This document shows positions 8,142 through 17,000 of a stretch of 64,000 nucleotides of DNA, piece by piece (the stretch's first letter is position 1; each line of letters opens with the position of its first letter). Made by a program: the position numbers and the translations under genes. The notes under the pieces were generated by a model. The model was not told the origin of the DNA and made no database searches. It worked only from the letters and a program-made list of their open reading frames with translations. Origin of the DNA: an uncultured Oscillospiraceae bacterium (GTDB taxonomy: Bacteria > Bacillota > Clostridia > Oscillospirales > Oscillospiraceae); the NCBI GenBank assembly GCA_934573735.1, contig CAKTMC010000003.1, positions 72,191 to 136,190 on the forward strand, written 5' to 3'.

Positions 8142-9299
8142 TCAGTCCTCGGTTTTTTCTTCCTTATCTATGAGCACCCATGATATCGAGTCCGAGGGAC
8201 TGGGGAGGTAGTTCACGACCACGGGGACAAAGCGGTACTCCGCCTTGCCGAGCGGCACGCGCGAGGCTATATCCTCCATGTTATAGACATAGGTACCCTT
8301 ATCGGTCGGATGATAGACGCGGTCGAACACCTTCATAAACAGCGTCGCATCCTGACCGTTCGCTGTATCGGGACCGACAAGCGCCTTGCGGCTGTAGCAG
8401 TATATCGAGAGCCTGCCCGCTCTGTCCTGCAAGGCGTCCGCAATGCTCACGGCAAAGCCGCAGACCGCGTTCACCGCACTCGGCGGCGAGGACATATCGC
8501 GCGTATAGACAAGCTTTGTCTCCTCGTCTGTTATGGTGGGATGCAGCACGCTTGCGAGCACGACCTCGTCAAAGCCCATGTCATAAAGCTCTCTGCACAG
8601 CTCAATGACGTACTGGCGAAGCTCGGTATTATATGGGTCGAGCCATGAGCCGCCCTCGTCGGTATAGTTGCCGCCGAGCTCCGTGCGCAGGCACACGGTA
8701 GAGCTGCGCGAGGCGTAGAGCGCGTCACGGCAGACGTTTATCTCCGCGACAAGATATATATCCTTGTCCTCTCGGGACTTCAGATTAGCTATAAGATTTG
8801 GTATCTCGCGGGTCTGGTCAGTCTCGACATACAGACCGTAGCTGCGCGCCGCCTGCGCCTGCGAGTCCCACATCAAATTCCCGCTCGCGGGCTTCATCTC
8901 AAGCACCAGAGCGTTGCCGACGCTGAGTCGGTTTGCGTACTCATCAAGCTTTTCCGCCGTGATATTCTCGCTCGATACATATATCGCGCGCATTGCGGGC
9001 ACATCAGCGCCGACCTGCGCCTCTACGCCGGAATAATCGGGGTCGTCAAAGCTGATGCTCGTCTCCACCGGGTCAAATACGCGCACCACGTTGCCCTCCG
9101 CGTCCACGGTCGTCTTTTCCTCGCTTTGCAGCAGCGGCAGCTCGACTGAAACGCCGTCCTTTGAGATGACCGCATACTGCTGCATCGAGTAGAAAAGCAC
9201 GACGGTCAGCACGATGAGGCCGACTATAACGACGGCAGGAATTATCGCGTAGCTACGCTTTTTCCGCCTGCCCTTGTAAAATTCACTGTTTCTTGCCAA
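8142..9299 (-). CDS. Membrane-anchored putative glycoside hydrolase-like protein (DUF4015-like)
   Basis: The 385-residue protein has a basic N-terminus and one hydrophobic segment (about 17-40), so the rest should be extracellular. The region about 95-360 resembles the barrel-like DUF4015 family: AIYVSSENITAEKLDEYAN, NALVLEMKPASG, and WLDPYNTELRQYVIEL followed by MGFDEVVLASV. DUF4015 is called a putative glycoside hydrolase from fold similarity; no activity is assigned here. The start is TTG at 9299 behind CAGGGGGAAATTATTC. It lies 31 bases downstream of rpiB, probably co-transcribed. Confidence 0.6.
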   Translation of the reverse strand: MARNSEFYKGRRKKRSYAIIPAVVIVGLIVLTVVLFYSMQQYAVISKDGVSVELPLLQSEEKTTVDAEGNVVRVFDPVETSISFDDPDYSGVEAQVGADVPAMRAIYVSSENITAEKLDEYANRLSVGNALVLEMKPASGNLMWDSQAQAARSYGLYVETDQTREIPNLIANLKSREDKDIYLVAEINVCRDALYASRSSTVCLRTELGGNYTDEGGSWLDPYNTELRQYVIELCRELYDMGFDEVVLASVLHPTITDEETKLVYTRDMSSPPSAVNAVCGFAVSIADALQDRAGRLSIYCYSRKALVGPDTANGQDATLFMKVFDRVYHPTDKGTYVYNMEDIASRVPLGKAEYRFVPVVVNYLPSPSDSISWVLIDKEEKTED

Positions 9300-9330
9300 G
9301 AATAATTTCCCCCTGTTTTGGGTTTTGGTA

Positions 9331-9759
9331 TCAGTCCTCTATCTTCGATATGCGGCGGATATGGCGCGCATCCTCGGAGAAGGGAGTGTCAAGGAAGGTA
9401 TCCACTATCTTGAGCGCAAGCCCCGTACCGACCACGCGCGCGCCGAGAGAAAGTATATTCGCGTCGTTATGCTCGCGGGTGGCCTCGGCGGAGAAGCAGT
9501 CCCCGCAGAGGGCGCAGCGGATGCCGGGAATTTTATTTGCGGTGATGGACATACCGATGCCGGTACCGCAGATGAGTATGCCGCGCTCACATTCGCCGTC
9601 CGCAACGGCGTGCGCCACTGCCTTACCGAAGGCTGGGTAGTCGCAGCTTGCATCGGAATATGTGCCGAAGTCCTTATATTCAAGACCGCGCACGTTAAGA
9701 TGAGCCATTATTTCCTTTTTGAGTTCAAAGCCGCCGTGGTCAGAGCCTATTGCAATCAT
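9331..9759 (-). CDS. rpiB: Ribose-5-phosphate isomerase B / sugar-phosphate isomerase
   Basis: The 142-residue protein belongs to the RpiB/LacAB family, which interconverts ribose 5-phosphate and ribulose 5-phosphate in the non-oxidative pentose phosphate pathway. Family motifs are IAIGSDHGGFELK at the N-terminus, ICGTGIGMSITANK in the middle and the catalytic region CGDCFSAEATREHNDANIL. The ATG at 9759 sits 8 bases from GAGGAG; a second ATG two codons upstream is too close to that site. First gene of a two-gene unit with the DUF4015-like protein. LacA/LacB-type specificity cannot be excluded, but no lac genes are nearby. Confidence 0.88.
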   Translation of the reverse strand: MIAIGSDHGGFELKKEIMAHLNVRGLEYKDFGTYSDASCDYPAFGKAVAHAVADGECERGILICGTGIGMSITANKIPGIRCALCGDCFSAEATREHNDANILSLGARVVGTGLALKIVDTFLDTPFSEDARHIRRISKIED

Positions 9760-9857
9760 GTTCATATCTCCTCGTGAGTATATATTTTCATACATATAAT
9801 ATCACTATAAGCCCCGCTGTTCAAGCCCGTTATATTGTAAACATTCAGTGAAGTCTA

Positions 9858-9886
9858 TTGACAGGCGCGGGTTAAATTCTTAAAAT
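9858..9886 (+). promoter_or_regulatory. Promoter of the zinc-ribbon membrane protein gene
   Basis: TTGACA (9858-9863) and TAAAAT (9881-9886) are spaced by 17 bases, 37 bases before the ATG. Confidence 0.6.
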
Positions 9887-9923
9887 ATATTAAAAATACT
9901 CTTTTTGATTTCGAGGCAAATTC

Positions 9924-10337
9924 ATGAGAGACAGATTTAAACATTTCTTTGAGGGACGGCAGGGCATGGACGAGCTGTCAAAGACCATGTTCTGGGTCGG
10001 GCTTGCAGCGCTCCTGCTTTCCTTTGTCTGTGCGGGTCATCTGCGCGGAATTCCGAGTATGCTTTTGAGCTGGCTCGGGCTCTTTGCGCTGATTTTCAGC
10101 TTTGTGCGGGCGTTCTCGCGTCGGCTCTCTCAGCGTGAGCTTGAGAATAACGCCTTTCTCGCCCTGCGTCTCAAGCACCGCCGCGAATGGGAGGCAAAGA
10201 AGGATCGCTTCCGCCAGCGTAAGAATTACCGCTTCTATAAGTGCCCCGGCTGCGGGACAATACTGCGCGTTCCCCGCGGCAAGGGTAAGATACACATCAA
10301 CTGCAAGTGCGGCTACATTCTCTATAGAAAAACCTGA
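9924..10337 (+). CDS. Small membrane protein with C-terminal zinc ribbon
   Basis: The 137-residue protein has no recognised function. Two hydrophobic segments (about 22-40 and 44-62) are followed by a strongly basic stretch and a four-cysteine ribbon, CPGCGTILRVPRGKG ending in CKCG, which should bind zinc. GAGG lies 7 bases upstream of the ATG. It has its own promoter and terminator. The ribbon resembles those on small membrane proteins of Clostridia with unknown partners. Confidence 0.7.
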   Translation: MRDRFKHFFEGRQGMDELSKTMFWVGLAALLLSFVCAGHLRGIPSMLLSWLGLFALIFSFVRAFSRRLSQRELENNAFLALRLKHRREWEAKKDRFRQRKNYRFYKCPGCGTILRVPRGKGKIHINCKCGYILYRKT

Positions 10338-10361
10338 GCGCACACCATAAGCTTCATCACA

Positions 10362-10401
10362 CCGGAGTATCGGCTGTAAGTCCGAGGCTCCGGCTTTTTT
10401 T
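10362..10401 (+). terminator. Terminator after the zinc-ribbon gene
   Basis: CCGGAG (10362-10367) pairs with CTCCGG (10388-10393), with an inner TCGG/CCGA stem, followed by a T-run. Confidence 0.65.
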
Positions 10402-10518
10402 ATCTTTATCTGCCGCCTGCTTTGGCGGCGGGGTGCAAAATCTCTGCCGAATACGGAAAAATCCCCCACACTGCAAGGATTTTGTTGATTTTAACAAGAA
10501 AAATACTTTGATTTTTTG

Positions 10519-10547
10519 TTGCATTTTCAGGGCGGCGGTTATATACT
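10519..10547 (+). promoter_or_regulatory. Promoter of the acyltransferase-ligase pair
   Basis: TTGCAT (10519-10524) and TATACT (10542-10547) are spaced by 17 bases, 23 bases before the ATG at 10571. Confidence 0.65.
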
Positions 10548-10570
10548 CATAGCCGGAAAGGTGTGATTTT

Positions 10571-11449
10571 ATGGAGAATAAACCGAAAAAGCGCGGCGAC
10601 CGTTTCGACGGCTACTGGCTGCGGGACGAGGTTCCTGCCATGAATCAGTTCACGGCATATCTTTTCCCGAACCGCGCAGACAACGAGGCCTTCATCCAGC
10701 AGGAGATAGACCTCCGCCCGATGGACGCTTTTCTTGCCAAGAAAAACGCCGGACTTGAAAAGGACAGATACAGCTATTTTCATGTTATACTTGCCGCCAT
10801 GGTCAAGTGCTTTGTGCTGCGCCCGCGCATGAACCGCTTCATAGCCGGCAACCGTATGTATCAGCGCGACCATATCTCCGTATCCTTCGTGGTCAAAAAG
10901 CGCTTTGAGGACAGCTCCTCCGAGGGGCTTGCATATAAGCGCTACACCGGAGACGACACCATTGACACGCTCCACGCCTCAATACTTGAGGAGATATACC
11001 AGTGCCGCCGCACCGACGTTGAGGACAACTCGACCGCCTTCATGCAGAAGCTTGTCCGTCTCCCGCGCTGGCTGCTGCGTATCGTAGTGAACACTCTTTT
11101 CAGGCTCGACCGCAAGGGCAAGGTCCCGAACGCGCTTATAAGGACCGACCCGAATTACTCATCCATATTCCTCTCAAACCTCGGCTCCATCGGTCTGGAC
11201 GCCAGCTACCATCACCTCAACAACTGGGGCACGAACTCCTTCTTCGGCGTTATCGGCAAGAAGCATTTTGCCCCCGAGTGGCATGAGGACGGAAGCTGCA
11301 CCGTGCGTCCGGTGCTGGATCTCGGGCTTACGCTGGATGAGCGCATCGGCGACGGCTTTTATTATTCCGGCACCGTGCGTCTGCTGAAAAAGCTGCTTGA
11401 AAACCCGGAGCTGCTTGAGCAGCCCTTCTCCACCGAGGTGGAATACTAA
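10571..11449 (+). CDS. E2-like acyltransferase domain protein without lipoyl domain
   Basis: The 292-residue protein matches the catalytic fold of 2-oxoacid dehydrogenase E2 / chloramphenicol acetyltransferase enzymes across its whole length but has no lipoyl or subunit-binding domain. The C-terminal LTLDERIGDGFY followed by LLKKLLENPELL aligns with the E2 motif (DHRxxDG followed by FLxxLxxxLENP). The usual catalytic His is Glu257; the DG pair is kept (261-262). No dehydrogenase genes are nearby; an AMP-forming acyl-CoA ligase starts 18 bases downstream. I infer transfer of a ligase-made acyl-CoA to an unknown acceptor, or a non-catalytic role. Confidence 0.65.
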   Translation: MENKPKKRGDRFDGYWLRDEVPAMNQFTAYLFPNRADNEAFIQQEIDLRPMDAFLAKKNAGLEKDRYSYFHVILAAMVKCFVLRPRMNRFIAGNRMYQRDHISVSFVVKKRFEDSSSEGLAYKRYTGDDTIDTLHASILEEIYQCRRTDVEDNSTAFMQKLVRLPRWLLRIVVNTLFRLDRKGKVPNALIRTDPNYSSIFLSNLGSIGLDASYHHLNNWGTNSFFGVIGKKHFAPEWHEDGSCTVRPVLDLGLTLDERIGDGFYYSGTVRLLKKLLENPELLEQPFSTEVEY

Positions 11450-11467
11450 AGACAGGAGGCAATTACA

Positions 11468-13213
11468 TTGGAAATCACCGCCAAAACTCCATGGATAAAG
11501 AATCTCGGTGACGTGCCGTCTCATCTTGAATACTTCCAAGGCTCCATGTTCGAGGCTGTCGAAAGAATAGCCGACGCATATCCCAATAACATTGCCTTTG
11601 ATTTCATGGGCAGATCCACCACCTACCGCGAGATGATCACAAACATCGAAAAATGCGCCCGCAGTCTGCGCACCATCGGTGTGCGTGAAAACGACAAGGT
11701 CACTATCGCCATGCCGAACTGCCCGCAGGCAATATATATGTTTTACGCGGTGAACCTCATCGGCGCCATTGCGAACATGATCCACCCGCTCTCCAGCGAA
11801 AAGGAGCTTGAGTTTTACATAAATGAGTCCGAGAGCGTGACGGTCGTGACGCTCGACCAGTTCTATCACAAGATAGAGGCGATACGCCAGAACACCTGCG
11901 CCGTCAATATCGTTATCGCCCGCATAAAGGACGCGCTCTCCCGCCCGATGAAGGCAGGCTATATGCTCACCGAGGGCAGGAAAATCGAGAAGATACCCGC
12001 AGATGCGCCGGTGATACTCTGGGATGAGTTCATGCATCTCGGCAAGGCCTGCTTCTGGAACTACCGCGTAAAGCGCGGCGCGGACGACCCCGCCGCCATA
12101 CTCTATTCCGGCGGCACCACCGGCACGACCAAGGGTATTCTGCTCACGAACCTGAACTTCAACGCCCTCGGCGAGCAGATAATCGCCACAAACCCGATGT
12201 TCCGCGTCGGCGACAAGATGCTCTCTGCAATGCCGCTGTTCCACGGCTTCGGTCTCGGCGTGTGCATACACTCGATGCTCTCGCAGGGCGGCCGCTGCAT
12301 ACTCGTCCCGCGCTTCACCGCGCAGAGCTATTCCAAGCTCATCACCAAGTACCGCTGCAACTTTATTGCCGGTGTCCCGACGCTATACGAGGCGCTGCTG
12401 CGCCTGCCGACGATGGAAAAGGCGGATCTGAGCTGCCTCAAGGGCGTTTTCTCCGGCGGCGATTCGCTGTCGGTTGAGCTCAAGAAGAAGTGCGACAAGT
12501 TTTTGTACGACCATAAGTCCACCGTGCAGGTGCGCGAGGGCTACGGCACGACGGAAACCGTCACCGCCTGCTGCCTGACCCCCTCGCATATGTTCAAGGA
12601 GGGCAGCATCGGGCTTCCCTTCCCCGATACATATATCAAGATAGTCGAGCCGGGCACGGACAGAGAGCTCCCCTACGGTGAGGAGGGCGAGATACTGCTT
12701 GCCGGTCCCACCGTCATGAAGGAGTACATAAAGCACCCCGAGGAGACGGCGCAGACGCTCCGCCATCATGCCGACGGTCTGACTTGGGTATATACCGGCG
12801 ACCTCGGTATAATGGACAGCGACGGCTTTATATACTTCAAGGGGCGCAGCAAGAGAATGATAATCTCCTCGGGCTACAATATATATCCCGCGCAGCTTGA
12901 AAATATCTTTGACGCGCACGAGTCCGTGCTTATGAGCTGTGTTATCGGCGTGCCCGACCCCTATCGGATGCAGAGGGTCAAGGTCTTTGTCGTTTTGAAG
13001 CCCGGCGTTCCCGCAAATGAGGATACGCGCCGCGATATAATGGAATACGCTTCAAAGCACATCGCAAAGTACGCCATGCCCAAGGAGATAGAATTCCGCG
13101 ACGCGCTGCCCAAAACGCTGGTCGGCAAGGTGGCATACAGAGTCCTCGAGGAGGAAGAGGCCGCCAAGCTCGCCGCAGCCGCAGCAGAGGACGAAAACGG
13201 CGAGGTAAAATGA
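11468..13213 (+). CDS. AMP-forming acyl-CoA synthetase
   Basis: The 581-residue enzyme belongs to the ANL superfamily, activating a carboxylic acid as acyl-AMP and then the CoA thioester. Signature motifs: YSGGTTGTTKG (P-loop), EGYGTTETV (A5-like), YTGDLGIMDSDGFIYFKGR (A7/A8 hinge) and the catalytic lysine near the C-terminus in PKTLVGKVAYR. The start is TTG at 11468 with AGGAGG 8 bases upstream. It follows the E2-like gene closely, so both are probably made together. The substrate acid is unknown; it resembles long-chain fatty acid and aryl ligases about equally. Confidence 0.88.
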   Translation: MEITAKTPWIKNLGDVPSHLEYFQGSMFEAVERIADAYPNNIAFDFMGRSTTYREMITNIEKCARSLRTIGVRENDKVTIAMPNCPQAIYMFYAVNLIGAIANMIHPLSSEKELEFYINESESVTVVTLDQFYHKIEAIRQNTCAVNIVIARIKDALSRPMKAGYMLTEGRKIEKIPADAPVILWDEFMHLGKACFWNYRVKRGADDPAAILYSGGTTGTTKGILLTNLNFNALGEQIIATNPMFRVGDKMLSAMPLFHGFGLGVCIHSMLSQGGRCILVPRFTAQSYSKLITKYRCNFIAGVPTLYEALLRLPTMEKADLSCLKGVFSGGDSLSVELKKKCDKFLYDHKSTVQVREGYGTTETVTACCLTPSHMFKEGSIGLPFPDTYIKIVEPGTDRELPYGEEGEILLAGPTVMKEYIKHPEETAQTLRHHADGLTWVYTGDLGIMDSDGFIYFKGRSKRMIISSGYNIYPAQLENIFDAHESVLMSCVIGVPDPYRMQRVKVFVVLKPGVPANEDTRRDIMEYASKHIAKYAMPKEIEFRDALPKTLVGKVAYRVLEEEEAAKLAAAAAEDENGEVK

Positions 13214-13221
13214 TAAACTTG

Positions 13222-13252
13222 AATCCCGAACGCTCAGGCGTTCGGGATTTTC
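13222..13252 (+). terminator. Terminator of the acyltransferase-ligase operon
   Basis: AATCCCGAACGC and GCGTTCGGGATT form a perfect 12-base stem with a 4-base loop, followed by TTC. Confidence 0.8.
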
Positions 13253-13300
13253 TTGCCGGGCAGGAAAGGGGAGAAGGGATAGTGAGAATGATACTGCTTG

Positions 13301-13330
13301 CCAGCTCCCCTAAAAGGGGCGCCAAGGGCG
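13301..13330. repeat. Short copy of a dispersed repeat (CCCCT-AGGGG-GCCAAGGGCG)
   Basis: It contains the hairpin CCCCTAAAAGGGG followed by CGCCAAGGGCG. The same core ends the longer repeats at 13539-13687 and 44003-44265. Confidence 0.6.
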
Positions 13331-13366
13331 AAGTATAAATCAACGCAACCAGCCTACCCCACCTCC

Positions 13367-13490
13367 GTCATTCAGAGGAGGGCGAAGCCCGACGTGGGAA
13401 TCCGTTCTCCTTGGGACTGTCTATAGTTTTAGTACGGCGTAAGGGGATGCGGATTGCCACGTCGCTCGTCCCTCGCTCCTCGCAATGACA
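13367..13490. mobile_element. MITE-like inverted-repeat element
   Basis: The ends are imperfect inverted repeats: GTCATTCAGAGGAGGGCGAA at the left, and at the right, read on the minus strand, TGTCATTGCGAGGAGCGAGG; both arms continue with ACGTGGxAATCCG. The inside is non-coding. The size (124 bp), termini and non-coding content fit a short non-autonomous element or structured intergenic repeat. No target duplication could be confirmed. Confidence 0.55.
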
Positions 13491-13538
13491 GGTTATTTCA
13501 GTCTTCCGCGCCGATTTCGACAAAGCCGCGAAGCGCCG

Positions 13539-13687
13539 AAGGGGTCGCCGGACTCGGACACGGAGCAGGACGGAAAAGACAGGACGCACTGCCGACCGTT
13601 CTTTTCCCTATCGGCACTCTCTCAGCCATGGAGACCCCTCAGTCTCGCTCACGCTCGACAGCTCCCCTAAGAGGGGCGCCAAGGGCG
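13539..13687 (+). repeat. Dispersed intergenic repeat, copy 1
   Basis: The unit runs GGGGTCGCCGGACTCGGACA ... GGAAAAGACAGGACGCA ... TTTTCCCTATCGGCA ... CCCCTCAGTCTCGCTCACGC and ends in the CCCCTAAGAGGGGCGCCAAG hairpin. It recurs at 13727-13910 and 44003-44265. Confidence 0.7.
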
Positions 13688-13726
13688 CGGACTAAGGCAA
13701 GCCGCTCACCCCCACCACCGTGCCAA

Positions 13727-13910
13727 CCTCGCCCCGCAGGGCGCTGCCCCTTTTAGGGGAAGTCCCCAGTGCGCACACTGGGGAAAGGGGTCGCCGGACT
13801 TGGACACGGAGCAGGACGGAAAAGACAGCACGCACCCCGACCATTCTTTTCCCTATCGGCACTCTCTTACCCCCCGGCGCCCCCTCAGTCTCGCATATGC
13901 TCGCCAGCCC
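13727..13910 (+). repeat. Dispersed intergenic repeat, copy 2
   Basis: This copy starts with CCTCGCCCCGCAGGGCGCTG and the hairpin CCCCAGTGCGCACACTGGGG, then follows copy 1 from GGGGTCGCCGGACT onward. It decays after CCCCCTCAGTCTCGC. With copy 1 it fills the 879-base gap before the GH20 gene, where I see no credible gene. Confidence 0.7.
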
Positions 13911-13969
13911 CCTATACACTCTGCTTATATACCCACGGAAAAGTGTGCGAAAAAACAGCGAAAAAGCAC

Positions 13970-13998
13970 TTGCAAAACCATGGAAAATAGAGTAAACT
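13970..13998 (+). promoter_or_regulatory. Promoter of the GH20 surface-protein locus
   Basis: TTGCAA (13970-13975) and TAAACT (13993-13998) are spaced by 17 bases, leaving a leader of about 90 bases. Confidence 0.5.
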
Positions 13999-14092
13999 AT
14001 ATAAATGTAAAATTGCGTATAGAATTGCCGCGGAATTGACAAGAGCGATACGCGAAAAAAGCCTGAACTTTCACGGAAAGGATGAGGATGGA

Positions 14093-17000
14093 ATGAATCA
14101 CACGAGAACACATAAGACGGTCAGAAGCCTGCTTGTATGGCTGCTGCTGCTCACGATGGTGTTCGGACTGCTGCCGATGGCGGCGTTTGCGGACGAGACA
14201 GTGGTTGAGCCTGTCGTGACGGAAGAGCTTGAGCAGGAGACTGAGCCTTCGTCGGAGCCGACACCGTCGGAGCCTACGCAGGAGCCTACGCAGGAACCGG
14301 AAGAAGACCCCATGGACGAGCCTTCCGAGGAGGAGCTGATTGATGAGGTTGACGTACTTGCGGTGGACGAGACCGTCGTTATAGATGAGAGCAGTATTGC
14401 GGACCCGGACGTCCCGGGTCTTCCTAGCGCCGGTGACAACTCCATTCGTGCCGTCATGCTCGACTGTGGCCGTAAATATTTCACCGTCGCGCAGATAGAA
14501 AGACTTATCGACACAATGGTGCAGTATAAGTATAACCAGCTTCAGCTATCCTTCGGAAATGGTGGCTGCCGCTTCCTTCTGAATGATATGTCGTTGAACT
14601 TCAGGGATGGGAGCGGCAATACCGTGACCATGAAGAGCGATGATGTGAAAGCAAATATTACCGCTGGCAACAACTCCTTTAATGGGGATACGAGTTTCCT
14701 GAGCGAAAGCGATATGGACACCATCATCAACTATGCAAATGGCAAAGTTTCTATCGTTCCCATGCTCAATATGCCGGGACATGCTGCGGCCATAGTAAAC
14801 AATACGGAGTATTCCACAAATGGTAATCTGAATGTCAACGAGCTTAAAGCGCGCAATTACGGTTATGCACTGCTGAGCAAGTACGTTGATTACTTTAAGG
14901 GAAAGGGCTGCACCTACTTCAGCTTTGGCGCCGATGAGTCCGGCTTTACCGGAACTGGTATGAATAGCTTCATTAACGGCTGCGCAAAAATCATTGCCAA
15001 TGCCGGTATGCGCCCGCGCGCTTTCAATGATGCGACCAACGCCGAGGGTGTAACTTTCCCGACATACGTCCAGATAAGCTACTGGCACAAAGAGAGCGCA
15101 AGTAAGTCTGCATCCGATCTTGCAAATGCAGGCTATGAGATGCTCAATACTCACGGCCGCTGGTACTATGTTATCAAAACTGCGCAGAACAGCGAAAACG
15201 GAACCAAATACTGGCAGGGGACTGCTAACACTGCGGCAACGTCTGTTGAGCTGCCTGTCATGAAGGCAACTAAGATGGACAAAAAGTGGGTTGGCCTTAA
15301 CGAGTATTTTGACAATAACCCCGGCTCCGGCAGCACCGTTTCCAACAGCAAGGGGACTATGTTCTGCATTTGGTGCGATGCATCTCAGAATGAGTATCTG
15401 ACCGGTGAGCAGGTCATCAGCGATAACGAGCAGTACGGCGCACTCTATCAGCTTCAGGCTCTGGCAGAGCATTATTGGGGCAATGAGATTGGCACCGGCG
15501 GCGGCAGCACCGGCGGCGGCAGCACCGGCGGCGGCAGCACCGGCGGCGATGCGGGTACCGTTGTTGAGCTCAAGGTCGGCGAGACTGCGACGTTCACGGA
15601 CATTGATAGCACTGTGGCTGCTGGCGACAAGATCACCGGCGACGATGCGAACATCGCCACGGCGGAGGTCGCCGCGAGTGCGGCTACCCTCTCCAGCGTG
15701 AAGCAGGTTACGTCTATTACTTCTGGTAAGAAGTATCTGATTGCGTCGCAGGATGATTATGTTGTGACAAATGATAGTACATCTTCAACGGCTTTTGGTG
15801 GAACTGCTTATGGTTTGAAAATCGATAATAGCCTGGTCGTGAATGATGCCAATGTGACTAAGTTGACGCCTTATCTGTGGACGATTACAGAGTCCGGGAA
15901 CAATTATACGGTTGTTGATAAGGATGGAAAATACTTGGCGATTAACGCTAATAGTAATGTAGGCTTGTCTGACACTCAAGTGACGCTGAATATAGGGACA
16001 TATACTGCCACGAATACGTTTTCGTTTTTCGATAGCAGCAGTCGCTATTTGGACAACTTCGGCGGTAGTGGACATACTTACTATAATACATTAGCATCGG
16101 CATGGTATACTACAAGCCCTGCGGATAATAACAAGTGGAAGCTCTACGAAATCGTCGAGGAAACCGCTGGCGGCAATACCCTGACCATCACCGGTACCGG
16201 TGAGGGCAATACCAGCGTGACCGTCGGCACTGTGACTTATAACATCACCGTCACCGCGCCCAAGACCACCGAGACCAAAGCTCTCAGCTATGGCAACAGC
16301 TTCACCCTGCCCACCGGCGCGACCGCCGAGATCACCAGTGGCAGCGGTGTTACCATTGAGAATGGTAAGGTCATTGCTGGCAACGCTGATGCTACGGCTG
16401 TTGTGACCGCAGTGGTCACGAACGCCGGCGGCAAAGTTACCGCGCAGTATGTCTATAATGTCACTGTGACCGAGATCAACTTTGATAATGTTGCAGACTT
16501 GCCTGTCCAGCTCTGGATAACCAACACCTGGGTCGGCGCGGATTCCGCTCCGTCGAGTTTGCAAACTGTCAATATCAGTGCAAGGGAGGCCTATTCCGAG
16601 GAAGGCGTTCTGCTAGGCAGCAAGGTACCCGCCACGGGTTACAAGAAGGATAGTTCCAATACCGTTCGCGTCACCTATTGGAAGGGCGCAGTGCTGCACG
16701 ATGGCGCTGTTCCTGTGCAGCAGGGGACAGACTATTCCAACAGCGGCGATACGTTTGTCCGTGTACGTTACTGGGATAACAGTTGGCAGTATCAGCTTAA
16801 CGGTCAATGGGTAAATATTGACCTGAGCACAAACAAAGATACGGTCATTGCTTACTATCTGCAAATCAATAACGTTTCTCCTGAGATCACGACCGGTACG
16901 CAGCACTATGGTAACCCCCCTACGGCTCATCCGGGAGCCACGAGTGGCAATGGTTACAATATGACTGCGTTTGCTGTCGTTTACCCAGATGGCACGCTTA

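Noticed and set aside
13454..14039. Several overlapping ORFs of 60-100 codons in the 13.4-14.0 kb gap
   Set aside because: They are translations of the dispersed repeat; the same sequences appear in different frames in other copies.
15496..15550. GGCGGCGGCAGCACC tandem repeat taken as a possible CRISPR or regulatory repeat
   Set aside because: It encodes a GGGST linker within the GH20 frame; no CRISPR array or cas gene is present in the window.
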